From assembly GCA_027575805.1 (NCBI GenBank), contig JANBPU010000011.1, forward strand, positions 62,001 to 126,000: a stretch of DNA of 64,000 nucleotides, read 5' to 3'. Source of the stretch: Mycoemilia scoparia. Its lineage: Eukaryota; Kickxellomycota; Kickxellomycetes; Kickxellales; Kickxellaceae. Shown here piece by piece: positions 20,162 through 29,430 of the stretch; the first letter of the stretch is position 1, and every line of letters starts with the position of its first letter. The notes beneath the pieces are model-generated. The model had not been told where the DNA came from. It was given only the letters and a program-made list of their open reading frames with translations, and made no database searches. The position numbers and the translations under genes were made by a program.

Positions 20162-23020
20162 TCGGGATATGACCTTTTGTGGTGAGAGATGTTGATATTA
20201 ATGTGGAAATGTAGTATATGGGGAGTATAGATGCAGAGATGTAGACTTTGGTAGTCAGACAAAGAATGCGATGGGTATGAAAACGACTACACTATATCCA
20301 AACCTTGGGTTTGAATTAGCAAACGACAAGGGTGCTAAGAGAGGAGGAGAAAAAGGGTGGGTCTGGGCGAAGGTGAGTGCTGCCAAATATGAATAGTCGT
20401 GCTACTGCCTCCTAATGACTTGGATAATCAACAATACTGCTACCCTGGAGGAAATGTCTTGGTGCGAAAGGGGGAGAGGATGGAAAACTGTGTTGAAGCG
20501 TGGTTGGTTTTACACGAGAAACATGGTGAGGCAGGGCCCGCTATTTATGTAAAAAGCCCTTAGAGAAAAGTGGCAGGAATCTGAAGGCGAAGGAGGCTTA
20601 AGGTTATTAGGGAATGTCAAGTGGGCAAGTATGCAAGGCATCAATATGGGCGCGCACACACACACGCAGGTCGGCCAGGTATTACACAGACTGGTAACTG
20701 CCAGCAATGAAAATGTTGAGGGACATCCGGGCTAATCGCGGTGGTTAGGGCAGTTTAGGCAATCGATCTTGTTGGGATAGGACACAATGGTCGTCAGTAG
20801 GCCAAGCTTTTAGGGATTGAGATGGGCGGAGATAGGCGGTGGGTTCCAATGGATGAATAATCTGGAGGTAGCTCTTTGGCGAGCCTTCGTCCCAGAGCCT
20901 CCCAACATTTGCCGCCCGACCAACCATGGCCACCGCAGCTATGACTTTCTCTCCGTCAGACAACACCAAAGTCCATCTGCCTCGCCCCACAATACTTGGG
21001 TCGTGGTTTCTATCAAAATATTCAGCGTCAAGCGTGGCAAGCGATCACTGAATGGAGCACCGATATCCACACATCTGTGCTCCTTTGATGCTGCACATTG
21101 TATGGCTCCTATTTACTCATGGGGCCTATAAAGGCATCCTTACATCTCAAGCTCTCACACGTACCTTTATACCAATGGCCCTGGGTGTTTCCGTGTTTCT
21201 CGTCCGCACTCCAAGCAATACCCGAAGCCCTGTGGCTATTTTCTGACCTAGGATGTTTTAGATGATGCAAACTAGCGCTTTGTAGCCACGCCCAGGCCCG
21301 GATTTGGCTGCAAAGGAGCTTTCTTGCATACGGGAAAATTGTATAAACTGCTGTGGAATAACCATGTACATGAAAATTCAGAGACAAAAGATCCGCATAG
21401 GCAAATCTTTTCACCATAATTTCCAGGAATCACTAGAAAAACCCGTATTATAAACGTGTGCCCGTGCAGGCCCATCATTGGTTGCCCTCATGTCTAACAT
21501 TAAACAAGACCTGAAAATAAGTTTCACACAATTAATACCTATCCACACATCCAAATCATTTTTCCTCTGCAAGCGATTAGAACACAAGGCCGGGCCGGCT
21601 CCTGTATTCCAGCAAACTGCTGACCCATGTCAAATAGTCAGCCGCCTTATCTGTTGCTAATCTTTTCCGAGAAGAGCCCTTTTGCATCCCACAATGTTTG
21701 CCATCAATGGATCCAAATGGCCAACAGCGGTAGTGGCGGAGGGCTTGCTGTAGTTGTGGTGTCTTGATCTGCAGTTGCTAATGCTGTCTGGTCTTGTGCT
21801 GTGCCGCTCCAGCCATGTTGCAGTCTTGGTTTCACCCTGTGATGTTTTGTTGTACTTGTCCGCAAGCCATGTTTAAGCTTCCCATAGAAAGATGCCAACA
21901 ATGTGTGTCACAGCCATACATACAGCTACCAATGTTTAACACTATCCGATCTAATATTCCCTTACAGTGCTGAAGTAAAACAATGCTTCTGGAAGCTCTA
22001 AGCGGAGCAATGTAAACTAAAGCCACCTGGGGTAAAGCCGTATTAAGTAACAGGGGTTCTACAATGAAAATAATGGCTTACCATGCATGTGTTAGTTGTG
22101 CGCTCTATAAGAATTCCCTCTTTTGAAGGGCGGTAATAGCAAGCATAGCCGTATGGCCCTCCCATTAGAGCTATGTTTGCCATGTCCCGTCACACCATTT
22201 TTATCCAACCACCAAGGTGCCTTGAAATGTGGTCTTTGTTGAGGGTTTCTTTTTTCAGATAAATGGGCATGTGCTAGTCTAAAAAATACCCTCCATGCAT
22301 GTAATTAATTAAGACGGTTCTAGATTCATTGGCAAATCCAAAAAAGTAACAGACCCCACTCCATGTTACAGGTGTCATAATCTCCTTTGAAGGTGTACCA
22401 GAAGAACACCCTGGATAATAGCCAATAGTCTGTCAGGCCCCAGCTAAAATGTATAGCCTATGGCCCGATTTGCAGGGAATGTGTGAGGGCACTTGTCTGA
22501 TCCCTTTTGGTAGAGAGCTTGCCAAATAATCGCAGCTTCCTATTTAGAATCGCACCGACTCTTTGACGGTTCACAGGCGCTTTCTATGGAAGCGTGTAGA
22601 GAAGAATGGAGGCAAGCGCCCCCAGCCGAACAGGCAGAATTCAGTTCCTGATGGTATATTGAGTGTGGGATCAAGCGCAATGGAAGCGCCACTTTATCAG
22701 GATATCGGGAACACAGGTATTTGATAAATATCTAATGATATGGCTGCGATCGGCCTAAAACAAACTGGAGTTGTGGCCCAATCAGTCTACTGATATCACA
22801 GCTCTTTACCCATGAGGCGGGGTATTGTTGTAACTCTGGTTGGCCCCATGGTGACAAAATTAGACCCAACAAGCGATGATCTGTCGTAGTGATTAGCATG
22901 ACTAATTGTCGCACATGAAAGTGTTATCATTCCTTCCAAAAGGGCTGCTGTAAATGTATGCTCTCATTTCTTCATTTCTTTCATCATACCCTAAAAGCAT
23001 CAATAGTTTTGATTCTAAAC
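20162..23020. other. about 2.9 kb with no recognised gene
   Basis: Several overlapping short frames occur on both strands (for example around 20800-21420), but none has a family motif or a consistent splice structure. The first few hundred bases are the PHO84 promoter side. One family B element (22376-22528) is present. An unusual or fast-evolving gene or a noncoding RNA cannot be excluded. Confidence 0.5.
22376..22528. repeat. MITE-like family B element, copy B3
   Basis: It has the left end TCTCCTTTGAAGGTGTACCA and the right end CCCTTTTGGTAGAGAGCTTG. The interior CAGCTAAAATGTATAGCCTA and GATTTGCAGGGAATGTGTGA matches the other B copies closely. Confidence 0.75.
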
Positions 23021-24715
23021 ATGCCATCCGCCTTGGGAGATATAGAAAAAGCCACCGGCATAAGCCAGAGTGTAGCTTCGGACCCAGGTTATTGCGAGCT
23101 GAAGGAGTTGGAAGCCCTACTGACCAAAGTTACAGATCGAGTAATAAAATATGTGCAGGAATGCCGCGAGAGTGGAGGCCAAGCTGGTCCTATACCAGAT
23201 CCCAGTGTGCTTTCCCAGATGACAAACACTCATACACCTACTGGATATGGCAATGGCGCTGATGGCGTCCTAGGAGATGTGGATCTGATTCTAAAAAACT
23301 CAATAAAGACATGGAATCAGGGTTTCGTACATAAGCTGTACTCATCCACAAACCCCATCGGTGTTATTTCAGAGCTTGTATTGGGCGCTATAAACAATAA
23401 TGCGCACGTTTATTCCGCCTGTCCCATCAATTCTGTTGTTGAAATAGAGATGGCCAAGCGCCTCGGAGAATGCATAGGGTGGGATCCCAGTGAATGCGGT
23501 GGTCTGACATGCCCTGGTGGCTCAAGCTCAAACACGCTTGCGCTCATAGCCGCGCGCAATTTCCATTTCCCAGGAATAAAAGAAAATGGCCTAGTTGGGT
23601 CCGGAAGCGAAGGTCTTGGCGGTATCCCTCTTGTCTTTACATCATCCCACGCTCATTATTCCATAGAGAAGGCTGCCATGGCCGCTGGTGTTGGGCTTTC
23701 ATGTGTCGTCAAGGTCCCATGCAACTCCAATGGCTCTATGGACCCACATGCTTTGGACCTTTTGCTCACTTTAGCAAAAAGACAAGGATATAAGCCATTT
23801 TTCGTCAATGCCACTGCTGGAACAACTGTTCTTGGCGCATTCGATCCGCTTGACACAATTGCCGACGTTTGTGAAAGGCACGGTGTGTGGATGCATGTTG
23901 ATGGTTCCTTGGGTGGCCCCATCTTGTTCTTCCCACCACCTGATTCTAACATTGACGATTCCAGCTTAACACCACTGGTGGTTGGAAGCCTTGATAGCCT
24001 ACGTGCAGGGCTGAGGCGAGCAGAATCGGTGTCACTTAACCCACACAAGCTTCTTGGCGTACCACTTCAGTGCTCATACTTGCTGGTCAGGCGTGGCATG
24101 CCTTGGCTGAAGCAACAAGTAAGCCTCAAAGCTTCATACCTTTTCCACGACGACTTTGCAGATTACGATATTGGTGATGCATCACTGGGTTGTGGACGGA
24201 GGCCTGATGCATTGAAACTGTGGCTTGCTTGGCGGTATTACGGTGACAGGGGATTTTCTCAAAGAATTGAAAGAGCATTACACCTCTCTTCGCTGCTTGC
24301 TGAAAAAGCTACTTCTAGAAAACCAATCCTTCATGTTTTGAAAACAGTTCCTTTCAGTACTAGCGTCTCCTTGTGGTACGTTCCACCAGGCCTAAGACAT
24401 CTCAGCCATAATGAATTGATGAAGTCACAAGATCTGGATGCTGCTACTAAAAAGATACACCGGATGTTGCTCCAGAGAGGCAAGGTCTTGGTAGATTATT
24501 CTACGGCTGTTGAGCATGAAGAAATAAACAACCTTGCACTAGATGCTCAGAACCCAAAGGGATGCAATGATGTACGAAAGATAGATATCCGGCCAGTGAT
24601 GAGGCATCTTCCTTCATTCCTTAGGATTCCGCTAAACTCGCCACACATGGAAGAGTCGTTCATAGACGAAATCGTTGAGGAGATTGAGGAGGTTGGAGAC
24701 ATCCTTTTCAAGTAA
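23021..24715 (+). CDS. group II PLP-dependent decarboxylase, GAD/CSAD-like
   Basis: An intronless gene of 564 residues counting from the ATG at 23021; an in-frame ATG at 22958 would add 21 hydrophobic residues and is less likely. The protein resembles animal-type glutamate or cysteine-sulfinate decarboxylases along most of its length. Seen: SACPINSVVEIEMAKRLGEC, LTCPGGSSSNTLALIAARN, SSHAHYSIEKAAMAAGVG (His near residue 209 that should stack on the cofactor), FVNATAGTTVLGAFDPLDTI, WMHVDGSLGG (Asp294, pairing with the pyridine nitrogen), and SLNPHKLLGVPLQCSYLLVR with Lys343 as the probable Schiff-base lysine. Later come ASYLFHDDFADYDIGD and CGRRPDALKLWLAWRYYGD. It is not the bacterial/plant GadB type. 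Typical GAD/CSAD has VDAAWGG where this has VDGSLGG, so the substrate (glutamate, cysteine sulfinate, aspartate or other) is open. Confidence 0.85.
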   Translation: MPSALGDIEKATGISQSVASDPGYCELKELEALLTKVTDRVIKYVQECRESGGQAGPIPDPSVLSQMTNTHTPTGYGNGADGVLGDVDLILKNSIKTWNQGFVHKLYSSTNPIGVISELVLGAINNNAHVYSACPINSVVEIEMAKRLGECIGWDPSECGGLTCPGGSSSNTLALIAARNFHFPGIKENGLVGSGSEGLGGIPLVFTSSHAHYSIEKAAMAAGVGLSCVVKVPCNSNGSMDPHALDLLLTLAKRQGYKPFFVNATAGTTVLGAFDPLDTIADVCERHGVWMHVDGSLGGPILFFPPPDSNIDDSSLTPLVVGSLDSLRAGLRRAESVSLNPHKLLGVPLQCSYLLVRRGMPWLKQQVSLKASYLFHDDFADYDIGDASLGCGRRPDALKLWLAWRYYGDRGFSQRIERALHLSSLLAEKATSRKPILHVLKTVPFSTSVSLWYVPPGLRHLSHNELMKSQDLDAATKKIHRMLLQRGKVLVDYSTAVEHEEINNLALDAQNPKGCNDVRKIDIRPVMRHLPSFLRIPLNSPHMEESFIDEIVEEIEEVGDILFK

Positions 24716-25028
24716 TACCATTCAATATCAATGCATAGTTTGTTTTTAGCAATACAAGGTAAAATACCGATAAAAATATTGTGTTGAATAGCTGACAATT
24801 TAAAGTTTCACATTAGACAAAAGCATAAAGTAACACATGATAACCCGATACTATATCATGTATTTATGCATTTGCTTTTAATGATTATTGAAAGAGAATT
24901 AATATTGTGTTTGAGAATTATTCATGTTGAAAGAACCTGAAAATTGGATGTAGAAGTAAAATGATCAGATTAGTGATTTAATCAATAAAGATTTAGCTAT
25001 TTTAACATTTTATTAATTTTCTTTCTGA
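24716..25028. other. intergenic, decarboxylase 3' region and 5S upstream
   Basis: AT-rich sequence. No gene or recognisable Pol III upstream element. Confidence 0.5.
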
Positions 25029-25144
25029 GTTGCGGCCATTCACACGAGATCACACCGATACCCGTTCGATCATCGTAGTTAAGCTCGTGATGGCCCGGTT
25101 AGTAGTGCAGTGGGGGACCATGCGCGAATACCGGGTGCAGCAAC
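25029..25144 (+). rRNA. 5S ribosomal RNA
   Basis: About 116 nt. The 5' end GTTGCGGCC pairs with the 3' end GTGCAGCAAC to form helix I. The internal Pol III control region and structural core are recognisable: CCCGTTCGATCATCGTAGTT, AAGCTCGTGATGGCCCGG, TTAGTAGTGCAGTGGGGGAC and GCGAATACCGGGTGC, each matching the fungal 5S pattern. A T run follows at once. It is a single gene between protein genes, not linked to an rDNA unit in this window, as in fungi with dispersed 5S genes. The exact ends are uncertain by a few bases. Confidence 0.92.
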
Positions 25145-25149
25145 TTTTT
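25145..25149 (+). terminator. Pol III terminator of the 5S gene
   Basis: Five T residues follow the 3' strand of helix I directly, with a second T run (TTTTT) at about 25152-25157. This is the standard Pol III stop signal. Confidence 0.8.
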
Positions 25150-25560
25150 GCCTTTTTAATCAAAAGGCGTATTTTCCAAGTAACAATTGGTTTTTAATTG
25201 TTTCTCTTTTACAATCCTTAAATAACATGGCTCAAGTAGCTTTTTAATGAAATAAAGCTAACTGAGAAAATTCATAGTTTATACAAACACAATCTTTTGG
25301 CATTCATATATCTTTAGATTTAAAGTAGTTTAAACTATACACCAATCAATTACGTGCGGCTCAGTTTTCCAGACATGTCATTTATATTAAAGTTATCTAA
25401 CAAGAAATTGATAAACTAGTGGTTTAGAGCTGATAATTTCTTTTAATAGTTTATTGTATAAAGTAGTGTATTGTCAAACGTTGATGCTTGGGATATAAAG
25501 ATATGGTTTTAACAAATAGCGTCTGAATTATTGTTGGTGAGGAATAATTGTACGGTGACT
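25150..25560. other. intergenic, 5S to UBC13 3' end
   Basis: AT-rich sequence; nothing recognised beyond the probable UBC13 polyadenylation region. Confidence 0.5.
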
Positions 25561-26409
25561 TTATGAGACAGGGGCACCAGCAAACTTTGTTGTCCATTCT
25601 TTTGCTACAGATTATACAAGTAAAAATGTCTTTAGAAATCCTGAATAATGATGCATTACAAATCAACCATTAGTTATAGCAGGGAATTACCTGTTTTAAT
25701 AGCATCTGGCTCATTGGATTTCCAGTGTTCAGCCACATCGTTGGCCAATGGATCATCTGGGTTTGGAGCGGATAAAAGGGCTTGGATAGAAAGCAATACC
25801 GTGCGGATTTGTAGTGCTGGAGACCATTTATCTACACAAGTATAGATTCGTAGAAGTATGCATTTATGAGGATTCTGCCACGTGGAGATATTGCATCGAT
25901 CCGGATAATTGAAAGTCAAATGTGAATTACCTTTGAGAATATCAAGACATATACGGCCGAGCTTATCAATGTTTGGATGATATATCTTTGTTAAGAAACG
26001 GACCTTTGGTGGGGCCATTGGATATTCATCAGTTAAATATAGCTCTAGTTTAAAGCGTCCATCTAGCCAAGTAAAAGTACATAGCATTTAGGAAATTGTT
26101 ACCATGAACACACATATATATATATATATATATATACGCATGAAAAGTGTACTAATTCAAATTATGGCCCTGGACTTACTCTGGTATGGGGACTGTTGTG
26201 GGCCATCAATCGTTACTTCAAAATAACGTAAATTATCGTCATGGGGAGTAGCCTGGATTCCGGGAACCGGGTCGTTGATAAGTCTTTGAATTTCCTAGAC
26301 ATTGATAAAGACTGGAATTGGACCATTTGCTCATGGCTAAACTACAAAATGAAATAATCCAAACATTCCAGAGAATTCCTACCTTAATAATCCGCTTTGG
26401 TATGCTCAT
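25561..26409 (-). CDS. UBC13: ubiquitin-conjugating enzyme E2 N (Ubc13)
   Basis: Ubc13 works with the Mms2-type E2 variant to build K63-linked ubiquitin chains in DNA-damage tolerance and signalling. Five exons on the minus strand (26409-26383, 26294-26180, 26062-25931, 25831-25691, 25604-25561) join in phase to 152 residues, the same length as the human enzyme. MSIPKRIIK opens the protein, followed by the UBC fold with [37 protein letters not shown] (HPN motif; catalytic Cys86), and [20 protein letters not shown] then [20 protein letters not shown]. These are diagnostic of Ubc13 rather than Ubc4/5. The last exon, only 44 nt, encodes [14 protein letters not shown], whose end is unlike the usual Ubc13 tail. 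It shares a 268-bp divergent promoter with the reductase gene. Confidence 0.95.
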
Positions 26410-26677
26410 TATTAAAAAGAAGAGTATACTCCAAAACAGTGTTACAAAAATCAAAATATATAGTATAAAGGTATTTGTGGGGGCTAATGTAGAGAAACCG
26501 AGGTCAAAAGCAATGGTGCTGTGTGAACCACGTTTCTACAAACAGTATGCATACATCTGAAGTCCCAATGTTCCCACCACATATATCAGCAGCCATTGTG
26601 AACCACAGAGCAGATCAGTTGATATTTAATTTGCCCAGCAAAATCAGCTATTAGAAGTGTAGCTGATGCCTTAGGCG
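26410..26677. promoter_or_regulatory. divergent promoter between UBC13 and CBR1
   Basis: A 268-bp gap separates the two start codons, so both promoters must share it or overlap. No TATA box is convincing. Assignment rests on gene layout only. Confidence 0.5.
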
Positions 26678-27938
26678 ATGGCTTTCATCAGCTGTGTAGA
26701 TCCCGGATATTCCCTTTTAATATTTATTTTATTGCAAATGCTGTCTCTAATTGCTGGCTTTGTGCTCGCTATTGTTGTCGGCTGGTATTTCACCAGACAA
26801 TCTGTACCAAAAGGTTTGAAATTCGTTCTTGTTGTTTGTCAGATGTATGAGCTCTATGCCTTTTAAAGTATTGACTAAATGGAAACACATGTCACATAAA
26901 CTTTACTATTGTAGGCCCCGCCCTTAGTAAAACAGAATGGCGCAAGTTCAAGTTGGTAGAGAAGACGCAAATCAGTCACAACACTGCAAGGTAGGTCTTA
27001 AGTAGGAACACATATATAGAGAATCACCGGAAATAGTAAATGTCATTTCATTACAACCCTTGCATTTGTCTTTAGATACAAGTTTGCTCTTCCCAATCCC
27101 GAATCTACCATTGGACTTCCCATTGGACAAGTATGTTTTACTTCTTTAGCCATGCATCAATCAGAGTTCTAGCTAGCAATATTGACACACATGAATGCCT
27201 TGTATTAGCACATAACCGTCATGTCCAAGGTCGGTGAGAAGGAGGTCTCGCGTAGCTACACGCCAATTTCGCTAAGCGAAGACAAGGGCTTCTTTGAGCT
27301 TTTGATTAAGGTATGCGACTGCTTGCCTACTAAAGCATTATATGTGTGCCGCATTGTAGATCAAAATGCCTGTACTTCAACTAACGCCAAACATTTAATT
27401 GATGATCCATTTTGTCTGGCAGAGTTATCCAGCTGGTGTTCTTTCCAAGCACTTTGCCGGTTTGAAGATCGGCGACAGCATTGATGTGCGTGGGCCCAAG
27501 GGAAATTTCCAGTATGAGCCAAATTCTTTGCGCCATATCGGGATGCTTGCTGGCGGAACCGGGTTGACTCCAATGTACCAAATCATACAGTCGATCCTTA
27601 GAAACCCTGAGGACAAGACTGTTATCGATCTCATATACGCCAATGTTAATGAAGAGGATATTCTTTTGCGTGAGAAGCTTGATAAGCTTGCACAGGACCA
27701 CGAGAACTTCAACATTTATTATGTGCTTAATAATCCACCTCAAAACTGGAAAGGAGGCGAAGGATTTGTTTCTCAAGATATGATCTCCGAGCATCTCCCC
27801 AAGCCAGATTCGGACATAAAAATCCTTGTTTGCGGCCCACCTCCAATGGTCAAGGCAATGGAGTCTCACCTTGTCAATCTCGGCTATGAGAAGCCCAGAA
27901 TTGTATCCAAACCAGTTGATCAGGTGTTCAAATTCTAA
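26678..27938 (+). CDS. CBR1: NADH-cytochrome b5 reductase
   Basis: A FAD enzyme that passes electrons from NADH to cytochrome b5 for fatty-acid desaturation and sterol synthesis. Five exons (26678-26813, 26915-26990, 27076-27130, 27209-27310, 27423-27938) join to 294 residues. One hydrophobic N-terminal segment (LIFILLQMLSLIAGFVLAIV) suggests an ER or outer mitochondrial membrane anchor, as in Cbr1, rather than a cleavable Mcr1 presequence. FAD-binding RSYTPIS, then GAKGN-like GPKGNFQYEP, the NADH-binding GMLAGGTGLTPMYQI, and CGPPPMVKAMESHL near the C terminus are all in place, ending in VFKF as expected. Exon 1 ends with a slightly unusual donor, AAAAG|GTTTGA. Confidence 0.93.
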
Positions 27939-28147
27939 AGTTGCTTTGTCTGATTGTTTTTGAAAACCCCCTTAAACAAATCAGTTTTGTTAGTTGTGTT
28001 TTTGTGCCCTTTGATATTTAAATGGTACGCATGCTCCTATAAATTGCCTTTTAGGTAACTATGGTGGTGCATCAGCAGGATTTCCATTTTATGCACAATT
28101 TATTGTTACTGTTACTATGTTAGAAAATGATGGTTTAATTAATGATC

Positions 28148-29195
28148 TACCTAAATGAGATCGGTTTAAAAGCAGTGGCATGAGATTCCATCTCTTTCCT
28201 GTATCCCTCGATGCTTTCTTGAATTTCTTCGAGATCATCGTCATTCATATCGGATACATTTTCCCAATATTCCTCGAATTCCTGTCCTTCTGATTCATTC
28301 GTTGGTCTTATCCACATGTCAATTTTTTGTGATTTTTGCTAAAAAAGTATTACGGATTTTTAATTTTTAGATAGCCTGGTTTTAATAATAGCTGCTATTC
28401 CATTGGTTGCATGATAAAACCAACTTACCACATTTCTGTCATTTTCAATTCTTTTCATAATCTCGCCCTTGTCCAATTCATTCGCCGGAGTTCCTATCGT
28501 TCTGTATTAGAGTTTGGATAAAATTGGTATTAGAGCTCAAAGTGAACTGCACTATTTGTCAATGCCATGATGTTCAAGAGATCCTTACGTATTTCCTCGG
28601 GCTCTCAGCAGCTTTTCAAGAGCATCGAGTTTGGCAAATGGAAATGCCCTTTTCTTTCTCCAACTAGCTACCATCTATTGATCAAAATAATGTTGGATAG
28701 TGTTTATGGATAATACTTCAATTTTCATAGAGATATAAATGTTGTTATTTTACCTTTGAGGCATTTGTAAGATTGGTATTTCCTTCATGACTTTCAGGAA
28801 CAACTTTTGTGATCAATGTTTCAAGGTCCTTTTCTAGATATTCTATCCACTTTTTCTTGCCGTCTTTTATAGAAAATTTGATGATGGCATCAATAACATA
28901 TAAAATATTCAGCCTTGAAGTGATGGTGGCCTATAGAGTTATGAAAATATGTAGAATGTTAGCCCAGGATATCCATTGCATGGCCAAGTGTACCATGCCA
29001 GAATTTTGCTGTAATCAGTAGGTTCAGACTTTCCTGGTCTATTTGTTCTTCAATGCAGTTATAGAGTATGTCTATTATCTCGATGTTAACAATTGCAAAC
29101 TCTGCTACCTGGGATATTGATTGGCATGATTCTGCTGCACCTCTTATCATGCCCCCAAATAGCAGTCTAGTCTCGAATGGATCTGCGTCATCCAT
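28148..29195 (-). CDS. CTK3: CTD kinase subunit gamma (Ctk3/Lsg1-like)
   Basis: Ctk3 is the regulatory third subunit of the CTDK-I kinase that phosphorylates Ser2 of the Pol II C-terminal domain. The N-terminal CID-like domain is seen as MDDADPFETRLLFGGMIRG, QSISQVAEFAIVN, ILYNCIEEQIDQESLN, RLNILYVIDAIIKFSIKD and GKKKWIEYLEKDLETLI. The C-terminal family region follows: AFPFAKLDALEKLLRARGNT, GTPANELDKGEIMKRIENDR and KIDMWIRP. Exons on the minus strand are about 29195-28990, 28930-28754, 28674-28589, 28501-28429 and 28338-28148. The first junction is not resolved: no GT donor in the right phase lies after ESLN, and the acceptor CTATAG|GCC demands phase 0. The C terminus is acidic (SDMNDDDLEEIQESIE). 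Identification is good; the exact protein is not final. Confidence 0.78.
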
Positions 29196-29430
29196 TTAAT
29201 GTTATATTATTATAATGAAAGGTCAAGGCGTTTAGGTACTACTATTGTCACATTGTTTAAATCCATAAATTAGCTTTTCAAAATTTGTAGCTGCAAGCTC
29301 GAGTTATGGGGTTACTAATCAAATTAATGGAAATCAAATTAATTCATTTTTGCACTTTTCTTGATGATCAGACACACATTTTTTACAACTTCATGTCTTT
29401 TCCATAAAAATTTAAAATATTTTTGTTAAA
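29196..29430. promoter_or_regulatory. divergent promoter between CTK3 and UTP20
   Basis: A 235-bp gap separates the two start codons. It is AT-rich with no specific site I can name; the assignment is by layout. Confidence 0.45.

Noticed and set aside
20745..21417. Overlapping frames on both strands upstream of PHO84
   Set aside because: No family signature and no splice-linked partner; could be revisited with transcript data.
22120..22190. Possible further family A element (TTTTGAAGGGCGG)
   Set aside because: Only the short TTTGAAGGGC block matches and no opposite end is found.
22958..23020. Upstream ATG adding 21 hydrophobic residues to the decarboxylase
   Set aside because: GAD/CSAD enzymes are cytosolic and the added stretch looks like leader sequence; the second ATG is preferred, without transcript proof.
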